Shown here in pieces: positions 11,996 through 23,376 of a stretch of DNA of 64,000 nt. The stretch's first letter is position 1. The number at the start of each line of letters is the position of its first letter. Origin of the DNA: Siphonodentalium dalli. Taxonomy: Eukaryota > Mollusca > Scaphopoda > Gadilida > Siphonodentaliidae. A program made the translations under genes and the position numbers. The notes beneath the pieces were generated by a model, which was given only the letters and a program-made list of their open reading frames with translations, was not told the DNA's origin and searched no databases. The stretch covers positions 14,239,729 through 14,303,728 of the forward strand of contig CP136068.1 of the NCBI GenBank assembly GCA_032622095.1, in the 5' to 3' direction.

Positions 11996-13432
11996 TTCAC
12001 TAATCATGCTCTTAAATATTCATTAATGTGCAACTAAACCACAAACACTGTATACCATAAGTGTTTATTGGAGTGCCAGTCTACAATATCGGATGGGGCA
12101 CACTTAAGCATATGGTTGAATCGTTGAATTATGCAATCTTATCAGCAACGAGATTATATATTGGCTCACGTTACCACATCTGTTGATAGAGTTGGGATTC
12201 TTTTCTCGATCTAGCAAGACAGCGCCTATATCTGTTGGAGAGTTAGATTCTTTTCTCGATCTGGAGAGATCTAGCTCCATCTATTGTAACAATAGTTTCC
12301 CGTTTTATTTGTAAAGCACACCCATTGTCAGGAGTGTTCAATGTCGTACAGCGCACGGGTTGTGTTTCTTGGTCAACACACGCCCAACTGGATTTTCCAG
12401 TTAACCCATTGGGTGTGGTGCTCTAAGTTGGTCAGAGCATTGGAATATAGTTATTTACCAGAATAAAATAAACGTTATCTGGAGCATAGCTCAGTCCTGA
12501 AAAAAAAATTAATTCCAATTTTTGTTTTAATTTAAAGCCATATGGCGGTTTGCACCTCAAAATACATGTTTCCCTTTTTAAGTTTTCCCGGTATCGAAAT
12601 AGGTCTATAAATGCTTGAACTACATTTCTGTAGGCATTGCCTGTGCCTGCATGTCGCATTGAAGTAAACAAAACACACTTTTAACCCGGCATTTGGTTCC
12701 CAAACAACAGCCATATGCACGGCATGGAACAGAAAAGAGCGTTCCGTGTTAGTCTATTCTTGATTGGTAATAATAAAGAGCGTTTTGTTTCACTTTTGTG
12801 CGATAACTTGAAAACGACTGCGAAATGACGGTGATAATGAACATGATTTTTTCTGAGCATATGAAGCCAGCATAACATTAATTCATGCTCGCCAATTTAC
12901 CCTTTTGACGATTTAATAAAGTATGTATAGTTACAACTAATCGCCCGATTCCGGACATTCTTACTAATAAGTGGGTTTCATAATACTCGGGTACACAGGC
13001 GCTGGTGAAATTTCACAAAAAAGGCAGTATTATGTGTTAAAGTATTGGTCCCATGTTACATTTCCGAGTTCTAATTACAATAAAGTTGCCTTGTCCGATT
13101 TGACACTACAACCGTCATGGGTATGTCCTACATTGACCAGAAAATAATTAGATTGGGCATATGGACTCATTAGTGAGAGGTTGTCGTGCATGGCCAGATG
13201 TAAACTTTTGAAAGAAGTTTAACACGCTTTGATTTTATTCAGCCTAGAATATATAACGGTATGTTATAATCTGTGTTATTTTTGGTTAGAAAACAATAAG
13301 TGTTATCGTGCATGCAGCTAATATATGTGTAGAGAGTGTCTTTCTCATATCCCAAATTAACTATATAATTATGTAATGTGGATTGCCAAGCTGCACAGTT
13401 TGACATATTTCAGCCAACATTACTGTCCCAAA
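11996..13432. repeat. Array copy 4, last and slightly truncated
   Basis: It follows copy 3 without a gap and ends in the segment after CATATTTCAGCCAACATTACTG, where homology to the next unit start is lost. A few more substitutions are visible than between copies 2 and 3. Confidence 0.88.
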
Positions 13433-13525
13433 TGCATTGATAACACTTGGTGTGACGGAGTTACCTCAAACGGACATAGCTCATCCAAGCTTCCAAATAT
13501 TGCCCACACAGTTTGAAATGAGGTA
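13433..13525. repeat. Edge of the tandem array with a short (AT)n
   Basis: Homology to the array stops near 13432. A (TA)n run of about 18 bp lies near 13524-13541, at the start of the first free-standing family X copy. Confidence 0.6.
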
Positions 13526-13640
13526 TATATATATATATATGATAAATTGATAAAACACGAAATGTTGATATACCGGCTTCATACGCTCTGAAACAAAATA
13601 CTTGCAAGTAAGTAATGCTTTATTCTCAGCCATTATAATA
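13526..13640 (+). repeat. Family X, left part of a copy split by other repeats
   Basis: It begins with words like AAACACGAAATGTTGATATA and CCGGCTTCATACGCTCTGAA that also open the copies near 16006, 18410 and 19490. The matching right part continues at about 15400-15650, beyond a microsatellite and a non-LTR fragment. It is the inverse of the 9615-9975 part of the array unit. Confidence 0.6.
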
Positions 13641-13964
13641 CATGGTACATGAGAAAACATATATACAATATATACAAATTAGAACTTTCCGGGGTATACA
13701 TAGACAGAATACAATGCAGATAATAATCAGTTACGGTCCAATATTGAATTAACATGTCCGGAATAGAACAATACAGATCTCGATAGACTTATTTAAAGAT
13801 TCCGGGAAAAAAAGAAGAAGAAATTACTTAATTATACATCATGGTTAGTATATATAGTACTGTTTTCTCATTTTCTTTTTGGAAACCAAGTTGTTGTAAA
13901 TAATGATGTACCAATATTACGTACATGATTATTATCTGTAATTAAATTGACTCATATAATGTTT

Positions 13965-14235
13965 ACACACACTTATAAATACGCACATATTATATACGTA
14001 TACATACTCATGCATATACCTACACACACAAACATACATACATATGTATAAGTATACATGCATACAAACACATACATACACATACACACATATATACACA
14101 TATACATATACAATATATATATATATATATATACACATACATACACACACATACATATATATACATATATATACACATACATACACACACATACATATAT
14201 ATACATATATATATACACATATAAACACATACACA
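13965..14235. repeat. TACACA/TATG-type microsatellite (~270 bp)
   Basis: Long interrupted runs of ACATAC, ACACAT and TATATA. Several frames of 64-110 codons run through it on both strands, all made of Tyr/Thr/His/Ile or Cys/Val/Tyr runs, and they are artefacts. It lies just downstream of the 3' end of the non-LTR fragment at 14445-15488 and may have grown from that element's tail. Confidence 0.93.
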
Positions 14236-14444
14236 TAGACATTGTATTATGGCACACTCGATATTCGTTATGGAATTTTGCATATCTAAAACACGTGGAA
14301 ACCATACAAATAGTAACATAATATGCATAGTTGTACTATGAATAAGGAATCTACGACGTGATCTTCACATATATTTATGTCTGCATGTTCACACATGCAG
14401 ACGCACACACATATAAGCACCACGATCGCCAAATATTTGAATAG

Positions 14445-15488
14445 TTATTTAAATTGTTTCAATCCGATTTTTATAAAGTTTGAAAGTTTGTTTAGCTTCA
14501 TTGTGTCAGAAGAATTTAATAAGCCATAAAAAGACTCTCGCGATGGATTTTTCCAGATCGATTCGTCAATATATTTCATGCGGTATTCACGTAAATTTGG
14601 ACAAACTATTACAAAATGATATTCATCGCACATGATGGCGCCACATAACTGACATGAGCCAATTCCAGATATCCCTTTCTTTTGGTTCTTAGATTTTGCC
14701 CACTTCATAGTTTCAACGCCTAATCTATGATTTGATGTACGAATTCTCTGTAGCGAGATAATTGAATTAAAGGGACATTCAACATAAAAACGACTAAGCG
14801 AAGGACATTTTTTCAGGTTACGATAAAATTCTCCTCGTGACGATTGAGAAACTTCATTATTCCACTGGAGAAAAAAATTGCCAAGTAGTTTTTTGTGCAT
14901 ATATTGAAGTTTAGAATTCGAAACGGGTAACTGTGTTTTCCAGTTGTCTTCGCAATCCGCACGCACAAAAATGTCTTCAATGTGATCAAGGTATCGTATT
15001 CTTTTGCCACCGCCTTTCATAGCTAAAATTAACTTGTACAATATGAAGGGGTGATTACTTTTTTTTTTCGTCATTAGGCGGCTCCAAAATGAGGTCATTC
15101 TTTTGTCAATTTCAACACGCAATGGCCATCTTCCAAGCTCACCATAAACCATATAATTTGGAGTACTCATTTTCATGTTCGTTAGGAGCTTACAGAATTT
15201 GAGATGGACAGCCTCGATATCGCGAGTATTCTCAAAGCCCCATAATTCACATCCATATAACAGAATGGGTTGTATGAGGTAATCAAAATGTTTTAATGCT
15301 AAGTCTGCAGATAGGTGAAGATTTCTCACCTTGGACAGGAGTCCGTACATAGTCCGCCAATGTGACACCCATTTTTCATTTTTTTCGCCCAGAAGTGAAA
15401 ACAAACACTCTTTATTTATACCATGCATATCTGCATGGCATAGGCTAACACAGAACGTTATTTTATGTTCCGTGTCGTTCACTGTCAT
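14445..15488 (-). pseudogene. 5'-truncated non-LTR retrotransposon: C-terminal part of the ORF2 protein
   Basis: A 347-codon open frame. Residues ~45-100 match the region after the reverse transcriptase thumb in jockey/CR1/L2-like elements: FDYLIQPILLYGCELWGF, then VHLKFCKLLTNMK, then MVYGELGRWPLRV. A zinc-knuckle-like segment near residues 290-310 (CQLCGAIMCDEYHF, IVCPN) is typical of these C termini. The palm motifs with FADD are absent, so the copy is truncated at its 5' end, as target-primed insertion often produces. The first ~33 codons come from flanking family X DNA rather than from the element, so the start codon is not real. No stop or frameshift in the retained part suggests a fairly young copy. 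It encodes no complete enzyme. Confidence 0.8.
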
Positions 15489-15650
15489 TTATGTTGTCTA
15501 TTTGGGACCCAAAGACCGTGTTGACATGTAGTTGTATTTTTGTGACTTCATATTCCCCGTATATATAAATGTATGGTGCAAGTATTTATCGACATATTGC
15601 GATACTGGGAAAAATTCGAAAGTATTGGTATATAATATATTCATGTATTA
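15400..15650 (+). repeat. Family X, right part of the split copy
   Basis: It contains ACACTCTTTATTTATACC, TTGGGACCCAAAGACCGTGTT and ATTTATCGACATATTGCGAT followed by ACTGGGAAAAATTCGAAAG. These occur in the same order in the copies at 18402, 19488 and 20090 and inverted in the tandem array. Confidence 0.65.
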
Positions 15651-15999
15651 TACTCACGAATATCTTGAATGTGTCGAACACCAATTTTATCCTAATTGTA
15701 TTTGGATGTATACCTCCTGAATTATTTCCCGCATGTCTATTTCGCGACATATAGGCACAACAGTTCATAACTTCGATGTTAACCAATTGTGGCCATGTGT
15801 GGCTTCTACTTATGACTATATGTCTATATTGCATATGATATCGGAAATCAGTCCGGTCCAAATTTTATTTCAGGAGTTATGACTTCTAGAGTCTGTTTGG
15901 GCGTTGTTTCACAATTTGCACACTCGTAGATGGCATGCCTTAAATGGACATGGATCATTCCAGATTCCAACTTTTGTCTACATAATTTGGAAGTATGTA

Positions 16000-16275
16000 T
16001 ATATAAGACAGGTTGACAAATACACAAAATACTGATATCCCGGCTTCATATTTTTATTGAAAATAATTTCCATGGCTACAGCTATATACCTCGAGCTGGT
16101 TCAAGTGTTTCCACATATATAGGTTAAACAGACACTCTTTATGTTTACGGCATCAGGAACAGCCCGCGGAATAATATTTCGAGTAGTTTATTGACCTATT
16201 TCGATACCGAGAAAAATTAAAATGCAAACATCATGAGGTTAATGTGCGGGACAAACGGCCATGTGACTTTAACTC
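16000..16275 (+). repeat. Family X copy
   Basis: Ordered landmarks are: TTGACAAATACACAAAATAC; CCGGCTTCAT; CATGGCTACAGC; CACTCTTTATG; TTTATTGACCTATTTCGATACCG; and AACGGCCATGTGACTTTAA at the end. It is diverged from the array version and has no coding potential. Confidence 0.65.
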
Positions 16276-16984
16276 GAAACCCAGTTCTGCCAAACCTGTA
16301 CATCGAGAGTCATTACTCTTCTTGACTCGCACACAATGGGAACATTGAATATGCAAACACAAACACAGCCAGACTCGACCCATCTTATGACAAATTCCCC
16401 CTGTACTCGCATCGATGCAAATTTAAAGGTGGACTACATGTATTAAAATTGTATTTAGGGGATTTGGTCTGATGTATTAACAAGAACTTTACCACTATAC
16501 CAGCGTGAGTACAAGCGCATGTGTCATAATGCGGACCGTATATATATAAATCGATATGTGGATTTAAGGATAGCCATAACACTATACGAAAACAAATTAC
16601 ACCATGCAGACCGAGTTCATATTCATATGCAGACAGGCTCCCGTCAATTGCATATAGCAAGCATATTGTGTCAAGTTTTAAAGATCAATTGGAAACGAAG
16701 AAGTCCAAACTTAGACACAATTCAGTACATGCATGTTGCCGATCATTATATCTAAGTTGAACAATGAGGATAGCTTTACTGAACAAAATCCAACAAAGCT
16801 CGCATTTGCATGTGTATAAGTTACCATAGTGGTAAATATATGTACTAATGTTCAAAACAATTGACCAGTAATTGGTAGAGGCTTGGTACATATAACATTT
16901 TGGTACATATAACATTTAGGAAGAATGCATCATATGGTGGTCAAGAAATACACACAAAAAACATCCAAATGTTAATCGTTTCAA
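16276..16984. other. No gene seen
   Basis: AT-rich sequence with a short inverted word pair around 16480-16660. I see no credible coding region or named element. Confidence 0.5.
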
Positions 16985-17330
16985 GCAAGTCATATGCACA
17001 CATTTTACTATTTGTATTAAAGTGATGTAAAACACTCCGGTATGGTGATAACATAGAAATGGAGAATAATCTGTTCAATGTAGTATTTTTTTTTACAAAT
17101 AGTGTAGCAAACGTCACAGCACACACCGTCATTCTTATATATTAATTAAATGCAGTGACTCTCGATGGCGAAATTGTTTTCGTTAGTTTGTCGCCTATAG
17201 ATTCGTCCCGAATCGAGTAGTAAATATTTACAATTGAGCGTAGTTATGACGATGTTTTCTTTGGAGTGCTACGGCCAATTTGGTTCAAATTTTTAGCGAT
17301 GTTAGTAGAATGTAATATTCCTTTAGTTGG
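16985..17330 (-). repeat. Family Y repeat, inverted copy
   Basis: Read on the minus strand it matches the repeats at 50021-51480 and 60290-60670: shared words include TGACTCTCGATGGCGAAAT, GTGATGTAAAACACTCCGG and CATTCTTATATATTAATTAA (plus-strand forms). It has no reading frame and its ends are not sharply defined. Confidence 0.7.
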
Positions 17331-17799
17331 CATAGCGCCTGCATACTAACTTATCAATTTAACACACCCGAACAAGTACATAATATGTCTTTAATTGAGC
17401 CTTTGAATAGATCAACGCAACAAAGCCTCGTTTACCACGTTAGTGCCAGTGCTCAGTCATTGACCATTAAAATTCAATTGAAATTGTCTGCTATAAACCA
17501 GATATACCATCAGATTACAAGATTTGCCCATATGACGTTGTATACAAATGGGAGACGAAAACACTTCCAAAGATATACAATATTAATTGTTCCATATTCG
17601 CTGGTGAATATATATACATGTATAAACGGACATGGATCGCCCGATCTTCCAAGTGTTGTTTACGCAATTTAGATCACTCTATCAATCAAGTTTATTAGTA
17701 CGTTACACCATGTATGGTCAAATTTACATTAACATAGAATAACAGGACAAGAACATCGAATATGCATGGAACAAAATAAGTAGCAACAAATACATAATA
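17331..17799. other. No gene seen; small inverted repeat at its right edge
   Basis: TTACATTAACATAGAATAAC (17725) is repeated inverted as GTTATTCTATGTTAATGTA (17802). This pair brackets about 60 bp next to the 3' side of the following non-LTR fragment. Nothing else is recognised. Confidence 0.5.
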
Positions 17800-18320
17800 A
17801 TGTTATTCTATGTTAATGTACATTTTACTGATAGGGCAGTGTTCCTTTTTTGTTGTACTCGATTAACCAGTTCGTCACTTGATCGCCAAACACCTTTCTT
17901 TTTCAGTCCACAGTGGACGAAATATGCCAGTGCCTGTAGAGTTGTTGGGTCTGTGGGTAACGTCTCGTTAGGGGTGGTTAGGAGATCAGGTATTAGTTTC
18001 TCGTGAAATATGGCGCGCTCGTCGGACAGTGAGGTACAATGGAGGAGAAAGTGCTCCTCATTATCAATTTGGTTGCAGGTTTCACATTTGCGGTCTGCTT
18101 CATCGAAATCGAAATAGCGTCCGCGTTCAATGCCCAGTGTGTGACAACTAATTCTGAATTCCGTGAGGGATTCTCGTTGTTTGGGGGTGGAAATGATGTC
18201 AAGATCCAAAGAAGTGATTGTTTTGAACGTTCTGTATGTTCTAAGCTTGTTGCGTGGGGGATCACGTCTGTTGCTATTTCTGGGGAGTTTGCTGCGAGTA
18301 TTATCGTTAAATAGTTATGT
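17800..18320 (-). pseudogene. Non-LTR retrotransposon fragment, C-terminal end of ORF2
   Basis: Minus-strand translation reads KLRTYRTFK (in an adjoining frame), then LTEFRISCHTLGIERGRYFD, then a zinc-knuckle-like CETCNQIDNEEHFLLHCTS. This order is characteristic of the extreme C terminus of CR1/jockey-type reverse transcriptase proteins. Only about 130-170 codons remain, with at least one frameshift near 18210. It is a different family from the fragment at 14445-15488, judging by its sequence. Confidence 0.75.
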
Positions 18321-18401
18321 CTTTATTGAGTTATCAAATAAGTCGTTGATGTTGTGATGTGGTGACAGAGATGTGATTAACTGTTGACAAGAAGGAGTAT
18401 A

Positions 18402-18735
18402 AAATAGGTTGACAAATACACGAAATGTTTATATATCAGATTCATATTCTCTGAAAAATACTTGGCATGGTCACAGCAGTTTTACCTCTGTTTTCAACGT
18501 TTTGCATATGAGTAAAATAAACGTGCATATGTATGTTGTTTGTATTGGGACCCAAACACCGTGTTCAAAGTTGATTTTTTTGTTACTCCAGTGCGCCTTT
18601 CTGTTGCATAAAATGCCCGTTAGAACAGTATTTCGAGTTTTTATCAACCTATATCGATACCGGCAAAACATTCAAAAGCGAATATTATTACATGCATTTT
18701 AAAGCGCGAACTATACCATATGGCTTTAATTAATG
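18402..18735 (+). repeat. Family X copy
   Basis: The most complete free-standing copy: GGTTGACAAATACACGAAAT; GATTCATATTCTCTGAAAAA; TTGGGACCCAAACACCGTGTT; AACAGTATTTCGAG; TATCGATACCGGCAAAAC; and ATATGGCTTTAATTAATGTT at the end. Confidence 0.7.
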
Positions 18736-19487
18736 TTATATAATACCCTAGATAGAAACTTTTGATAATCTACAGGGGGTATCGACTGCGATTAACTTAT
18801 TACCCGACACTCAATTATATAGCACTCTAGTCGGAATATTCGATAATGACATCACACCGCGGGTAATTAGATATATCCATCTCACTAATTTAAACGGCGC
18901 CGATTCACAGGTGCAACAACCTGATGATTTGGCACAGAGCGCAGCGGGGGTCAAATATTTATGTCCTATATTCTGCCGATTTCTAGGTTTAGCTTTGTAT
19001 GTGTTATACAAACTACATTTATCTATGTGTATTTCCTGTTTATATGTTTATATGTTCATATGTTTAATTCACATATCAGGTTTATGTAATGTACTATATA
19101 TGCGCTCATGTGTTATGTGACAATGTGGTCACGAATGACATATTATCATTAAAGACTCGGATGATGACACCACACAGTGGGGGATGCCGTTTATCCATCG
19201 TTCGCAGGAAAAAGACTTCGCTACAACATACGGACACGTGCTTGCCATTAATGAATGGGTTCCAGATTCTTTCCGGCAATTACTATTTGGCATATTTCAA
19301 CATACTAAGCGGACGGTACTTTGACCTCGACATTTTTTATACACTGTATTTCTCTGTCAGACGAGCGCGCCCTATTTTACGAGAACATATCATGTTAAAC
19401 ATCCCCAATGAGAGATTATTTAAACAAATAATGACCATGACAGACTCAAAAACTATACGCCTCGGCGTAATTTGGAATGAGGTATAC
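18736..19487. other. No supported gene
   Basis: A 152-codon frame (19089-19547) has no recognisable family and runs into the next family X copy, so it is not called. The segment has no tandem structure that I can see. Confidence 0.5.
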
Positions 19488-19800
19488 GATATATTGACAA
19501 ATAAAACGAACCATATACCGGCTTCATATGCTAGCTCTGAAAAATAATATCAATGGTCACAGCCATTTGATAAACGTTTTCATTTTAATAAACGCTCTTT
19601 CTTATGAACAAACACCGCGTGTTAAACGTTAAATTTTGTATGAATTAAATGCTTCTTCCCGACACATATAATGCCCGCAGAAAGGTTGTTCGTGTAAGTA
19701 CAAACCTGTTCGTTATCGGTAACAATTAAAAAGTGATTATTTATTAGATGTATTTATGAGTGCAAACCGCCATGTGTCTTGAGATAAAAAAAATATGTAT
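19488..19800 (+). repeat. Family X copy
   Basis: Landmarks: ATATTGACAAATAAAACGAA, CCGGCTTCATATGCTAGCTC, ATAAACGCTCTTTC, ACACCGCGTGTTAAACG, CTGTTCGTTATCGGTAAC and AAACCGCCATGTGTCTTGAG. Confidence 0.68.
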
Positions 19801-20089
19801 ATTTTATTTAAAACACTTTTGTTTTTTTTAAATTGAGCTCTGCTCCATTCACTTATTATTTATTTTATAATTTGTTAATTAAATCTAACACCGTGATAAC
19901 ATCCGCTAGGGTACCCCGAGTCACCACACCAAATGTAATTGAAATCGGTATAGGGAGAAAATCCGGGCAGATAGACAGATAGATAGACAAACTTTCACAC
20001 TGAATTTATACTCTTATATATATCTAGACCAAGAGAGATTCATTACAATGTGTATATTATGTATTTAGTCTGGCCATCGTTTTTATGGT

Positions 20090-20465
20090 GTGTTGATATG
20101 TCAGCTTCGTGATCTGTGGCAATACATGCCATGGCTACAGCAGTTTTACAGCTATGTTCTACTTTTCACATACATAAAAGTGAAGAAAAAACGTTCTTCA
20201 TGTCTGCGATATCTAGAATAGACTAATACTGAACGCTCTTTTCTAAACCACCTCGTGGAATTTTCTGTTTTTGTTTGGGACCCAAACACCGTGTTTAAAG
20301 TTGTATTTTACATTACATCAATATGTCTTTTTTGGGAACTCGGCATGCTCATTTAACGGCAGAGTGTACATGTATGTATCGACCTATTTCGGTACCGGTA
20401 AAATTTCGAAAATGAACATTATTAGCTGTATTTTGAATCACAAACCGCCATGTGCCAAGTAACAT
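20090..20465 (+). repeat. Family X copy
   Basis: Landmarks: CATGGCTACAGCAGTTTTAC, AATAGACTAATACTGAACGC followed by TCTTTT, TTGGGACCCAAACACCGTGT, TATCGACCTATTTCGGTACC and CAAACCGCCATGTGCCAAG. Confidence 0.7.
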
Positions 20466-21000
20466 CACTTATCTAATCAAAGCACGTACCAAAATGTCAT
20501 ATGCTGACCTAACAGAACTGACAAATTACTTTGAATTACGATTGGGGCCGCCATGTGGCTTTGATGCCATGATATCACGCGCCCACACCGAATATATAAT
20601 TTGATTTGGGGTAATTGATTTGATGTTACACAACCAAGAGACGTTCGTTGGTTATGGATACGTCCATTTTAAAGTTTGTTAGAAAACTCACGCTGATGTT
20701 CAACTCCGATACACGGAGTATCTTAGACACATTTTATTGCTGTATACACACGAGTACATATACCAATTTGGATGTCGACAGCACTTACGTGCGGATATTG
20801 TTTGTCCCTGGTACATTGTGCCTGCTTTCAGTCAAAGAAAGGTAAACTTATTGGACATGTAAACTTATTGGTTGCTTATCGGTACTTGTCCCCATTATTG
20901 GAATCTAAGTTGGTCGATTTATGGTCGCTGGTCTGGATCTGGTTTCACGCGTTTATCTGACTTTAAGGAGGAGTAAATTTCTAATCTGCTCTAACGTTTT
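20466..21000. other. No gene seen
   Basis: It includes another AAACCGCCATGTGG-like word near 20548 (GGGGCCGCCATGTGGCTTTG), possibly a scrap of family X. Nothing else is recognised. Confidence 0.5.
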
Positions 21001-21008
21001 GTAGTTTG

Positions 21009-21880
21009 CAGGGTCCGCGCTGGACCAAAATTTACTTTGCCATATAATTCGCCAAAAGAAATTTTTGTTTGCCAAATTATTTAAATATTTGCCAAATACT
21101 ATCCTTGTAAGTATCATTTTCTGCAACTTTGAGTCTTATGTTCTGACACTCGCGGTTTGAACAACGTTTGATATCGATAGAAAAGCGAGTAGTTAATAAT
21201 TATATTCGCATCTCTAGTTTATCACCACATAATACACCAATAATCAAACAATAACACGATAGAAGGGTTGCCTTATCAGAAGGGTGCATCACAAGAGGAT
21301 TTGCTATGTTTGTTTGTTTGTTAGGGTTTATAGTCGTTCTAGCGCTAGGCCACAAACGACGTTGTCAATTTTACGGGTGGAGGAAAGACCACACAGAGGC
21401 TTAATTTCACCGGGAAATCGTTCCACTGCGTGTAGAAACCACAGACACCGGAAAGCAACTGACAACCTTGCCCAGGTACACGATTCCGGTCACCCTCCAT
21501 ATGACGGGGTTAGAACCAGCTTCGTCGGCGCTGGACGGTCTGTGGCGGCGTAATGCAGCTGGAACTCTACCGACTGGACCACCGGGGCCCCGGTTTGCTA
21601 TGTAAACACCTCCACACTAAATCCCACCACCAATCGATATTAATGCTATCAGCTTAACTTCATCTTAATAGAGGTGCATGTTCACTTTTCGTAAACCATA
21701 TACAACACCACTAATATAATTATATTGTACGTTTCCTGAAATGAATGGTGTTGATTGACCAATATTGTTTTAAATTTTTCTAGAGGAATTAAAAAGTGAT
21801 TTGCCAAATGAAATTATTTTTTGCCAAATTTGAATTATTTTTGCCATTAGCAAATTTGGCAAGTGGCAGCGCGAACACTA
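21009..21880. mobile_element. Non-autonomous hAT element (872 bp)
   Basis: The left tip is CAGGGTCCGCGCTGG and the complement of the right tip is TAGTGTTCGCGCTGCC, the same tip type as the hAT elements at 36194 and 44263. Flanking 8-mers GTAGTTTG (21001-21008) and GTAGTATG (21881-21888) are a target duplication with one change. Subterminal TTTGCCA/TTTGGCA words recur at both ends. It has no transposase; a tRNA-derived SINE sits inside it. Confidence 0.85.
21270..21600 (-). mobile_element. tRNA-derived SINE-like element inside the hAT
   Basis: On the minus strand the sequence opens with CCGGGGCCCCGGTGGTCC and has an RNA polymerase III A-box-like stretch TGGTCCAGTCGGTAGAG (near 21580). About 60 bp downstream is a B-box-like GGTTCTAACCCC (near 21513). 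The body (about 21340-21590) is far more GC-rich than its surroundings. Box order and spacing fit a tRNA-headed SINE. The 3' end is uncertain and I found no clear target duplication. Confidence 0.6.
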
Positions 21881-21888
21881 GTAGTATG

Positions 21889-23240
21889 GCATGCGTTAAT
21901 AAAGTTCAAGAATATATGTTTTTGAATGTTTCAACTAGACACTGGCCTTGCAGATTAATCAAGCATCGCAAAAATCATAAGGGTACTTGTTCGTGTAAGG
22001 GATAACAGCACCATGTTCCGTGTGGTTATTTCTACGCACTATATAAGTTATCGATGGACGTGGTCGACAAGAATAAATATGGTAATATGTCCATACGTTA
22101 GCGTAATTAAATAACAAAGCTAAACCACTCACATTGGGGTAACTGGCTTTTGTTTTTTAAATCAAAATTGGTTTATATATTACCTGGTATTCCCGCCAAA
22201 TAGGGACGTTCCAAAGGGATCCAACCGTGGGTGAGACCATACAATTTCCAACTACGCAGAATTTGGCTAATAACATTTCCAAATATATAGGATTTTTGTC
22301 TAATCAAATATCCAACTATATAGCATTTGGTTTTGAGTAATGCAATATTTCAATATTGGCTTCATAATTTGGGTTTCCATACATTCTGTTTAAGAGCATG
22401 GACTGTGTAAATAAAGACACGAATGACAATCATGACATAGCATTGATCCATATGTTATGTCTCGAGTATACTGCGTCACAGTCTGCGTGCAGAACATGTA
22501 CATTATACATGCTATTAATCAGAATATGGCTGATGAGCGAATACGAGTTACACGTATTCAAATTCCAAGAAGTAACAATATATGATGGTAACAATTATGC
22601 ATGCTGAATGTTATATCGTTAAAGCTGTTATCAGAAAGATATGGAGGTTTGGCATTACTAATAGACTAGTGACCATGGCGCAATGTTCGTTAAAACATAG
22701 AAGTCTGAACTTGAAGTCGGAAATTGAAACACTTAGATCATTCGATTCACTTGTTACTTTTAATTTCCAACTATTGAAATTTGAGTCATGAAATTTCTAA
22801 CTATGCAAATTATGGTCCTCGTTCGGAGTGTGACAACCCACATCATGTCGGTACGTGCCTAAGACCAAATCGGATTCACATAACCTATATTGATTATCAA
22901 TAATTACACTTCGTCCACAACGGTTCATCGAAAGAATGGATCCCAATTATAATTTAGATTATAAATTAGACCAAACGTATTTCCGAGTAGTCTTTATTGT
23001 CTGCTACACGTAGTATAAACTATACCAACACCAAAGTGAAAATAATTATACCATGCATGCCGAGTGGGGAGCGTGAACATTTTTACGGAATTTAACCAAT
23101 ATATTTGTTGACGCTTGGTGAGCGATGCGACTGATATACTATATATATATGGAGAAGACATGTCAATTCCATAATGTTCATTACATTCGTATGATTTCAT
23201 TCAATGAATATTGATGAACAACGTCATGGTGTAACTTTTC
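21889..23240. other. No gene seen
   Basis: Short repeated words such as TTTCCAACTA / AAATTTCTAACTATGCAAAT occur at 22245-22330 and 22760-22810, suggesting a decayed repeat. There is no coding support. Confidence 0.5.
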
Positions 23241-23246
23241 CGGGTG

Positions 23247-23376
23247 CAGGACATTTCGGCACATGGACGTTTCGGCACCTAGTTTTCAGGATGTTTCGGC
23301 ACCTGGGGTTTCGGCAATTGTTATTTCAGACCAAGCATTTGGATGTTTCGGAACGTCGTCGAAGACGTTTGGGCAC
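23247..23376 (+). repeat. Degenerate minisatellite of GTTTCGGCACCT units
   Basis: At least six spaced copies of a (G)A(C/T)(G)TTTCGGCAC-like motif (TTTCGGCACATGGACG, TTTCGGCACCTAG, TTTCGGCACCTGGGG, TTTCGGCAAT, TTTCGGAACG, GTTTGGGCACATG) with a rough 15-25 bp spacing. Confidence 0.85.

Larger units (their letters stand above)
5150..13432. repeat. Four-copy tandem array of a ~1.45 kb unit
   Basis: The landmark CTTAAATATTCATTAATG (one base different in the first copy) recurs at about 5173, 9100, 10554 and 12012. GTTGCCTTGTCCGATTTGAC recurs at about 8717, 10171, 11627 and 13085, giving a period of 1455-1458 bp. The first copy is longer because it holds three insertions (5661-6150, 6303-7731 and 8144-8715, about 2.49 kb). 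Removing them leaves ~1.45 kb. Copies two to four are near identical by eye; the first is clearly more diverged. No conserved reading frame spans the unit, so it behaves like a short satellite or segmental array. Part of the unit is also family X, found diverged downstream. Confidence 0.93.

Noticed and set aside
13932-14328. Several overlapping frames of 64-110 codons on both strands
   Set aside because: They run through a TACACA/TATG microsatellite and encode only Tyr/Thr/His/Ile or Cys/Val/Tyr runs.
19089-19547. 152-codon plus-strand frame as a host exon
   Set aside because: No recognisable family, and its 3' end runs into a family X repeat.
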